In this document: piece by piece, positions 1 through 6,282 of the stretch | How the letters are laid out: each line of letters begins with the position of its first letter | Numbering within the stretch: the stretch's first letter is position 1 | Assembly (NCBI GenBank): GCA_000697455.1 | Contig: JNET01033427.1 | Location: 1 to 13,061 of the forward strand | Direction of reading: 5' to 3' | Length of the DNA stretch: 13,061 bases | Source of the DNA: Basidiobolus heterosporus B8920 | Taxonomy: Eukaryota > Basidiobolomycota > Basidiobolomycetes > Basidiobolales > Basidiobolaceae | Notes under the pieces: model-generated | What the model saw: only the letters and a program-made list of their open reading frames with translations | Database searches by the model: none | What the model was told of the DNA's origin: nothing | Position numbers and translations under genes: made by a program

Positions 1-2
1 TA

Positions 3-239
3 GAAGATTTTATAAAGGCACGCTGGATAATACTTTGCTGCACTAAGGACAAGGTATGGCCAGCCTCAGCCGATAGGACTAGCGATTTGATGGAGTTGCT
101 GAAAACCGGTAACTTTGACTTGACCCCCCCTGTAAGTTTGAAGGCGTACACAACCCACATCTCTGGTAGCGAAGACCCGAGTAAAAATATCACAGGTTGT
201 AATGAGGCCAAAAAAGAAAAAGATGGAGGGAAATCATAA
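3..239 (+). CDS. C-terminal end of an unrecognised protein (5' part outside window)
   Basis: An open frame runs from the left edge to a TAA at 237-239, giving 78 residues. It has no obvious start, so it is read as the last exon, or part of it, of a gene entering from the left. The piece has a hydrophobic stretch (WIILCC), then KDKVWPASADRTSD, a mixed middle, and a hydrophilic lysine-rich tail ending KKEKDGGKS. An AATAAA signal follows about 90 bases downstream, which fits a real 3' end. I do not recognise the family. Bases 54-55 could act as a GT splice donor (aaggtatgg), so the frame might be shorter than it seems. The alternative is chance open frame; the length and the polyadenylation signal argue mildly against that. 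Confidence 0.4.
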   Translation, partial: EDFIKARWIILCCTKDKVWPASADRTSDLMELLKTGNFDLTPPVSLKAYTTHISGSEDPSKNITGCNEAKKEKDGGKS

Positions 240-860
240 TGGCTTACAGTTGAGGTATAAATCTGACTATTTTGATTTGTATTTTAGTTTAGCGTATATA
301 TTATGTGTCCAACCTTTTTGAGTTCCTTGAAAATAAAGTAGACTAGATGTAAACATCCTTTCCACTAAGAATCTCCAGTAGTCGGATGATTCATTTCCTA
401 GTTCAGCCAGTGCGTTTACCATAAATACCATATATATATATTCTTCCAGCTTTATGACTGGCTAATCACTTCGATGTTGATTGCTTGGTTTAGACATACA
501 CCCAAGGTACGTCACCAGTAGAGTTGAGTTAAGAGAAGGCTAGATCTGCGTAAAGGGCCATCAACATATCCCAACTTCGGTACGATTCAACTGGGTACAT
601 GTGGATGTTTTTTGACAAACATAAACGTAGTGGAGCATCCGATAAAGAAGGTTGCTTCGTATTCGGTCAGACATGAGTCTACAAATCATACCAAGTATCT
701 ATCAACAATTTACTAATTTCCACAAAAATGACTAGCCAAGTATGATCAGTCAATGTAGAAATTGACGAATAAGATGGGAGAAAAAGAAAAAAAATCTATG
801 TTGTTAAATATATGTATGGACTTTAGGTGCTCTAAATTGTTCACTTAACGGTTACTCAAG
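240..860. other. Intergenic region and promoter of the glutamyl-tRNA synthetase gene
   Basis: I see no gene here. It holds the 3' end of the left-edge gene, a TATATATATA run near 430-440, an A-rich tract at about 778-794 and a TATA-like taaatatat at 805-813. The last two lie 50-80 bases before the synthetase start codon and are the best core-promoter candidates. No tRNA B-box, long repeat or transposon end was found. Confidence 0.5.
332..337 (+). terminator. AATAAA polyadenylation signal of the left-edge gene
   Basis: A canonical AATAAA lies 93 bases after the stop of the partial gene at the left edge, at a plausible distance for its mRNA 3' end. Confidence 0.4.
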
Positions 861-3376
861 ATGGCTTCCATCGTGATTGCTCATAAGGCCAACCCTTTGG
901 CGTACGGTTAGTTACCTTTGTTCTTTCCGGCCTTGCGCTTTTTTACTTAAACGGATTTATGTAGCTCCTCTTGCTTTGGCATTTTATTTGAAAACTCAAT
1001 CTGTTGAAGTCAAATTTGAAGATGCTAATTCTTTGAAGGATGGTTCAAATGCTCAACTTATCATTGGCAGGTTTGTAGACAGGAAAAAGGGAAATAATGG
1101 ATCAATAAGCTAACTCTCTTGATTCAAATAGTGAAACCTTCGTTGGTGATGATATCTACAAGCAACTCTCTGCCAAGTTTGCTGATACCTTAGGCGATTT
1201 CACTGCTGAGGTACATTCCTATTGTGCTTTACGATTTTACTATTGGCTTCTAACATTCTAGCTTTTATCCGGTAGGTCGAGAAGGGACTTGAGAAAGCAA
1301 AATCTATTTTCACCGCTGACTTTAAAACTTTGAACCCCATTACCAGCGAATTGGATCATTATTTGACTATGCGCAGCTTCGTTAGCGGCTACAAGCTCTC
1401 AGTTGCTGATTTTGCCCTTTTCGGTGCCCTTAAAGGTATTTTTCCAACTTCCACTTTCTCTGACTATGTAACAAGCTCTAACTTGTAGTTTGACAACAGC
1501 TAATGCTGTCTTCAGTCGTCAACTCAAAACCAACCACGTGGATGGCGTTCATCTTTCTCGTTGGTTCCAATTCATTGCTTCTCTAGATTGTGTTAAGGAA
1601 GCTTTAGTTGCTCTCCAACAATCACTTGACTCCGTCAAGGTAAAATTTTAATCAGCAGTTTATGTTTGTTTCGCACTATTTATGATGTTTGGGCTATAGG
1701 ATCGTAAGGACCAAGGTTCATTTGATATTGATCTTAAAGGCGCCAAGATGGGTGAGGTTGTGACTAGATTCCCTCCTGAGCCTAGTGGTTATCTTCACAT
1801 TGGACATGCCAAGGCTGCTTTGTTGAATCAATATTTTGCTGAAACCTACAAGGGTAAGATGATTGTCCGCTTCGACGATACCAACCCCTCTAAAGAAAAG
1901 GTCGAATACGAGGACAGTATCAAGGAAGATTTGAAGCTTATTGGAATCGATTCAGACAACGTCACTCATACCTCCGATTACTTTGATCAACTTTACGAGT
2001 ATGCTATTCAGCTTATCAAGAAGGGTCTTGCTTATGCTGACGATACGGATCAAGCTACTATGCGTGATCAACGTATGCATGGTGTTGCTTCCAAGAACCG
2101 TGATAACTCGGTTGAAGAGAATCTTCGTCGCTTCGAAGAAATGACAAAGGCTACTGAATTTGGTCAAACCAATTGCCTACGTGCTAAAATCTCGGTTGAT
2201 AACAAGAACAAGGCCCTACGCGATCCTGTTATTTATCGTTGCAACTTGCTTCCTCATCATCTCGTTGGTGATAAATGGAAGGTCTACCCTACCTACGATT
2301 TTGCATGCCCTATTGTCGACTCTCTTGAGGGCGTTACCCACGCTCTTAGAACCAATGAGTACCGTGACCGTAACCCACAATACGAATGGATGCTTGAGGC
2401 CACTGGCGTAAGAAAGGTTCATATTTGGGACTTCTCCCGTATGAATTTTGTTTACACTTTGTTGTCAAAGCGTAAGCTTCAATGGTTCGTTGACCAAGGT
2501 TTGGTCACTGGTTGGGATGATCCTCGATTCCCCACTGTTCGTGGTATCCGCCGTCGTGGTATGACCATCGAGGCTTTGAAGCAGTACATCTTGATGCAAG
2601 GTGCTTCACAAAACGTTCTTATGCTCGAGTGGGATAAATTGTGGGCTTTGAACAAGAAGATTATCGACCCTGTTGCACCTCGTCACACTGCTGTCATTAA
2701 AGACAACATGTGCAAGGTCACCGTTGTTGGTGCTCCCGAAAAGCCTTTCGCCAAGGATATGCCAAAGCACAAGAAGAACCCTGAAGTAGGCCTTAAGAAG
2801 ACCGTTTTCTCTTCCACCATCTATATTGATCAAGACGATGCCAAGTCACTCCAAGCTGGTGAAGAGATCACATTGATGGATTGGGGAAATGCTATTGTCT
2901 CTAAGGACTTTAAGGTTGAAGAAGGCCAAGCAGTGGAATCTGTTACTATGGAACTTCATTTGGAAGGTGATTTCAAGAAAACCAAGAAGAAGATCACTTG
3001 GTTGGCTGCTGAGGGTCAAGAAGAATTTGGCAAATTGGTTGACCTTGAATTGTTGGATTATGATTATCTGATTACCAAGAAGAAGCTTGAAGAGGATGAT
3101 GAAATCAAGGATGTTGTAACACCTGTGACCGAGTTCAAATCCATCGCTGTTGGTGATGCCAATCTCGCTGACCTCAAGGTTGGTGATATCATCCAGTTGG
3201 AGCGTAAGGGATACTACATTGTTGATCACGCTGCTTCACATGATTCTCCATTGAAATTGATCAGCATTCCCGATGGCAAGGCCACATCCATGGCATCCAA
3301 GGCTGACGATAGTCAATCAAAGAAGACCAAGGCGCCTAAGAAAGAGAAGAAGGCCAAGGAACAAAAAAGCCAATAG
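861..3376 (+). CDS. gus1: Cytosolic glutamyl-tRNA synthetase, six exons
   Basis: Charges tRNA-Glu with glutamate in the cytosol. Exons: 861-906, 965-1070, 1132-1210, 1276-1435, 1500-1639, 1700-3376; all five introns are GT-AG, 58-65 nt, and keep the frame, giving 735 aa (yeast Gus1 is 708). Residues 1 to about 190 form the GST-like domain that in yeast binds the Arc1 cofactor. The class I catalytic core follows: FPPEPSGYLHIGH with HIGH at 210-213, and the KMSKS-equivalent LSKRK at 432-436. Next come the beta-barrel anticodon-binding domains of the eukaryotic/archaeal GluRS-GlnRS type and a lysine-rich tail. RFDDTNPSKE just after HIGH fits GluRS. The start ATG at 861 opens MASIVIAHKANPLAY. Without splicing the frame seems to begin at 1748, but that ATG is internal (residue 194). 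All introns lie in the first third; the 1.68 kb last exon is uninterrupted. Confidence 0.96.
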
Positions 3377-3428
3377 AGCAATTTCAATCATTAGTTTGTG
3401 AGTAATGAATTGTGTACAAACAAGCTGT

Positions 3429-3434
3429 AATAAA
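3429..3434 (+). terminator. AATAAA polyadenylation signal of the glutamyl-tRNA synthetase gene
   Basis: AATAAA about 53 bases after the TAG stop of the synthetase gene, a typical position for a short fungal 3' UTR. Confidence 0.55.
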
Positions 3435-4060
3435 GAAATCCAGAATATATGCAAATATCATTTGGTAACCAATAGCCGACACTTTCCATCCTAACCAGGC
3501 TCAATGAAACAATTCATCTCAAGATTAGCATAGCAGAGCTTATTTATATTTCGCAATCAAGGTGAAACATCACAGCACTGATGTTTGAGAGAGCACAGTC
3601 ATTCTATTCAATGTTATCACTCAGCAAATAGTCTGATTAACCAGGCATAGAATGACAGCGGCAAGATGTGAAACCCGTATTCAGATATATGTAGGCATTT
3701 TGGTATTCGATATTCAGGAATTTCAAGGTTTTTCCAGAATTTGCTGCATCACCATTGTGATGGCTAACAAGGAGGGAATAGGGATGAGAATAACGATGAG
3801 AAATAGCGATCGTTCCAGTGACATTCACGACGATCGTACTTTAGCCATTAAACATGCGTTCACTATGGAAGCAATAGTGAGCAGTATTGGTGCAAGTTGA
3901 AGTTTAAATAAGCAAGTCTCAAAGTAAGCATCGTTTCCTTTCCCCACTTGTCCAGTGTCTGCTTAAATACTGCTTAGATTAAAAATGTGAATCAAACACT
4001 TGATGACCAAGCAACACCGTATTACTCAAGTAAATCATTTCAGCCAGGAATGGCACTGAA

Positions 4061-4084
4061 CCCTAGTCCTAACCCTAGCCCTAA
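4061..4084. repeat. Short degenerate telomere-like tract, four CCCTAA-type hexamers
   Basis: Four consecutive hexamers read ccctag, tcctaa, ccctag, ccctaa. Each differs from CCCTAA by at most one base. It lies about 720 bases before the receptor start codon. It could be a decayed interstitial telomeric repeat or a telo-box-like element; four units are too few to decide. Confidence 0.6.
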
Positions 4085-4111
4085 ATGGCAACATATCTAC
4101 ATACCTGTCAG

Positions 4112-4135
4112 CATCCCAACCCTCATCCCAACCCT
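4112..4135. repeat. 12-bp tandem repeat, two copies
   Basis: The 12-mer catcccaaccct occurs twice head to tail (4112-4123 and 4124-4135), followed by a partial third start (catc). It lies 27 bases after the telomere-like tract and shares its C-rich, AACCCT-containing make-up, so it may have drifted from the same kind of sequence. Confidence 0.7.
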
Positions 4136-4340
4136 CATCTTGATCCATCTGGACCCCCTGACTGTGCATGCAAACAAGAGAACCTGTCTTGTCGCAATTT
4201 ATCATTCTCAAACCAACCTTACCTAAACTAGACGGCCCGAATAAAAAACCTGCCCTAAGAAGCCTACTTTAAATCCGACTAAACAGACGGCTAATGCAAA
4301 GCCATCTCAAAGTCTCATCGCTCGACACTCATCAATCGAA

Positions 4341-4496
4341 CTAGCAAAGTAATCGGTTCATGGCTGAGGAGATGTTCTAGCGAATCTGAATTGTTTGAAG
4401 GATCTTATTTAACTGCGGGAGTGATCATTAAGAGATAAATCTTCGTAGCGTAGTTGGATCGATTGTTGGAGTTATCTGAAGGCTAGCAAAGTAATC
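4341..4496. repeat. 14-bp direct repeat, copies 142 bp apart
   Basis: ctagcaaagtaatc occurs at 4341-4354 and again at 4483-4496 in the same orientation. The sequence between the copies is not repeated. Function is unknown; a duplicated upstream factor-binding site for the receptor gene is one possibility. Confidence 0.5.
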
Positions 4497-4664
4497 ACCA
4501 AATCACCAGCACCACCAGTGCAATGAAACCTCAGTGTGGTATCGTGTCAGTCAGGAGTATAGCCAAATCCCAGTCGAATCCTAGTGAAATCTTGGTGATA
4601 TCTGAATTTGGCAAAATAGGAAATATTCCAAAATCAACACGAATTCAATGCTTTGGAAATTAGC

Positions 4665-4694
4665 TATATAATCCACACTCCCCCTCTCCCTCCG
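4665..4694 (+). promoter_or_regulatory. TATA box and CT-rich stretch before the receptor gene
   Basis: tatataat at 4665-4672 is followed directly by a pyrimidine-rich run (cactccccctctccctcc) to about 4693. TATA followed by a CT block near the transcript start is common in fungal promoters. It lies about 115 bases before the ATG, so transcription probably starts at or just after the CT block. Confidence 0.5.
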
Positions 4695-4712
4695 TAATTC
4701 TGGATTTGTTTA

Positions 4713-4739
4713 ATGCCCCACGACCCTTTGATAAGTTGA
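4713..4739 (+). CDS. Upstream open reading frame in the receptor leader (8 codons)
   Basis: ATG at 4713 reads MPHDPLIS and stops at TGA 4737-4739, 45 bases before the receptor ATG and in the same frame. If transcription begins near the TATA/CT block, scanning ribosomes would meet this ATG first, and it could lower receptor translation. Whether it lies in the mRNA is inferred. Confidence 0.4.
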   Translation: MPHDPLIS

Positions 4740-4784
4740 TCTTTTCTTTGATTTCGTCTGTTGTATAATCCTCACAAGGTGTTC

Positions 4785-5978
4785 ATGGAGGCAACTATAC
4801 TTGCATTGCGTAGAGAACAAATCAATTTGGTTTCAACTGTCAACGTTAGCATCAATGTTATTTCCCTCGCATCCAGCCTGTTTGCAATCCTTGCTTTGTT
4901 GATACTATGCCCATACACTAAAGGGCATACAAACCATGTTTCTATGCGACTATTGACCTACATTGCCATTATCGATGTCACATACTCAGTCTTCCAGATT
5001 ATAAGCTACACCATACCCTCTGAAAGGTTTATGTGCGGTTTTGCTGCGTGGGGACTGGTTTACTTCACTCTATCATCGGTACTCCTTCGACTTTCAGTGG
5101 TGATCAACATCCAGCTGGCTGTCGTAAAAGGTACGAAGATTGCTGGCATATCTGAGCTTCATTACCTCCTAATCGCAATGGCCATCCCTTTATTACTTTC
5201 CATCGCTCCAGCTAGCACGAAGGTATTTGGACGAACACCTCACAAGGATACCTGCTGGTTCAGGGATGATGGTAAATACAGAGGCTTTCTGTGGCAATGG
5301 TTTTTTTACTATATGTGGGTCGTATTAGGCGTTCTCTACTCAATTGTATCTATCCTACTTATTGTACGCTATTTGCGAAAGCAGCAGTCCGAAATCCAGG
5401 AAGATATTGAGGCAGCAGTTCCAAGGAATCCTTTGGAGTATAGTCCTTTCCCGCAGTGTCAATCTGCTGGGCTCATCAAGCAAACGATCTATCGTACTTG
5501 TTGGTATCCTATCATTCCAATAATCTCTCAAAGTTTTGTCATGGTCAGTGCCTTTATCTTGACCACTAGAAAAGAAATCAATTTTCCGGTGTATCTTATC
5601 TCAGTAATTGGGACTGCTTTACAAGGAACCTTAACTGCGATCGTTTTTGCGAACGATCCAGCGGTAGATGAAGCTAGGAGCCATTTTCAAAAGTTTTTGG
5701 TGAAGAAGTACTACTACGACTATCAGCAAGCGCGGTACCTTCCACCGAAGGTTCAGGGCCGTAAAGGATCCATTACTTCACTACTATCGAATGGATCTAC
5801 CCCTGAAACCACAGCCAACCCTTCCCTACATCCACCAAGGTTGACTTCGGATATTGATATGAAAGCTAATCAAGGGATCACAATTGAATCAAATCCAAAT
5901 AGCTCTTGGTTTTCTTACTTGGTGTACAAAATTGTCAAGAGAATTCTCGTAAGAGAGAGATTTAGCCCGTCATCATAA
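4785..5978 (+). CDS. Seven-transmembrane receptor, cAMP-receptor-like (GPCR)
   Basis: A single-exon gene encoding 397 aa, predicted to sit in the plasma membrane and signal through a heterotrimeric G protein. Seven hydrophobic segments lie at roughly 18-42, 53-76, 84-113, 126-144, 169-195, 235-259 and 267-289. Cys84 at the top of TM3 and Cys157 in CWFRDD of the second outer loop could form the usual receptor disulfide. TM6 begins YRTCWYPIIPII and TM7 ends in FANDPAVDEAR, features I associate with the Dictyostelium cAMP-receptor-like group of fungal GPCRs. A cytoplasmic tail of about 105 residues follows, rich in Ser, Thr and Pro, with a tyrosine cluster (KKYYYDYQQ). The start is the first in-frame ATG at 4785; the frame is open slightly further upstream to 4740 but without another ATG. 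The ligand is unknown, and the cAMP name reflects family only. Confidence 0.85.
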   Translation: MEATILALRREQINLVSTVNVSINVISLASSLFAILALLILCPYTKGHTNHVSMRLLTYIAIIDVTYSVFQIISYTIPSERFMCGFAAWGLVYFTLSSVLLRLSVVINIQLAVVKGTKIAGISELHYLLIAMAIPLLLSIAPASTKVFGRTPHKDTCWFRDDGKYRGFLWQWFFYYMWVVLGVLYSIVSILLIVRYLRKQQSEIQEDIEAAVPRNPLEYSPFPQCQSAGLIKQTIYRTCWYPIIPIISQSFVMVSAFILTTRKEINFPVYLISVIGTALQGTLTAIVFANDPAVDEARSHFQKFLVKKYYYDYQQARYLPPKVQGRKGSITSLLSNGSTPETTANPSLHPPRLTSDIDMKANQGITIESNPNSSWFSYLVYKIVKRILVRERFSPSS

Positions 5979-6282
5979 GTAAATATCTACCCATTCTGCT
6001 TTTCACATTGTATTTACACCCTCCCCTCTGCAACTAAGGAAACATATGTTAGTTATCTACAAGCAGGAATAATATATAATACGTAGATCAACTGATAGTG
6101 AAATCATCCCTCTTTTCATTCCACCCTTTGTACATTTCTTCTCTTGTTTCATTCTTGGATAAATCTCACTCTAACCCGATTCCGTACTCCGTTTTCCGAT
6201 AAACTTGATTGTTGATTTAGGTCATAAAAGCAAGAATTTATAAACATGAAGAATCAAAGTAATAAGCACAATACAACTATAA
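5979..6282. other. Convergent 3' intergenic region between the receptor and rap1 genes
   Basis: About 300 AT-rich bases separate the stops of the receptor gene (+) and the rap1 gene (-). Both transcripts must end here. I see no exact AATAAA on + and no gene; aataatatataat near 6068-6080 is the closest signal-like sequence. Confidence 0.5.

Larger units (their letters stand above)
3377..4784. other. 1.4 kb gene-free region between the synthetase and receptor genes
   Basis: No convincing gene was found on either strand. The longest open frames (3652-3900 and 3987-4226 on +, 3637-3828 on -) are short, match no family I know, and lack supporting splice structure. The stretch contains the synthetase 3' end, a degenerate telomere-like tract (4061-4084), a 12-bp tandem repeat (4112-4135), a 14-bp direct repeat (4341-4354 and 4483-4496), and the receptor promoter with a uORF near the right end. 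A non-coding RNA or a decayed gene cannot be excluded by eye. Confidence 0.5.

Noticed and set aside
1748-1750. ATG at 1748 as the start of the synthetase gene.
   Set aside because: The frame continues upstream through five well-formed introns into a complete GST-like domain starting at 861; the 1748 ATG is residue 194.
2846-3229. A 127-codon minus-strand open frame inside the synthetase gene.
   Set aside because: It lies wholly within the conserved synthetase coding region and has no family features; it is a shadow of codon usage on the opposite strand.
3652-3900. An 82-codon plus-strand open frame in the synthetase-receptor gap.
   Set aside because: No recognisable motif, an opposing open frame on the other strand (3637-3828), and no clear promoter or splice partner. 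Chance open frame is more likely.
4446-4457. tagcgtagttgg matches the RNA polymerase III A-box consensus, hinting at a tRNA or SINE.
   Set aside because: No B-box at tRNA distance; the nearest B-box-like sequence (agtcgaatcc at 4572-4581) is about 120 bases away and imperfect. The sequence does not fold into a cloverleaf by eye.
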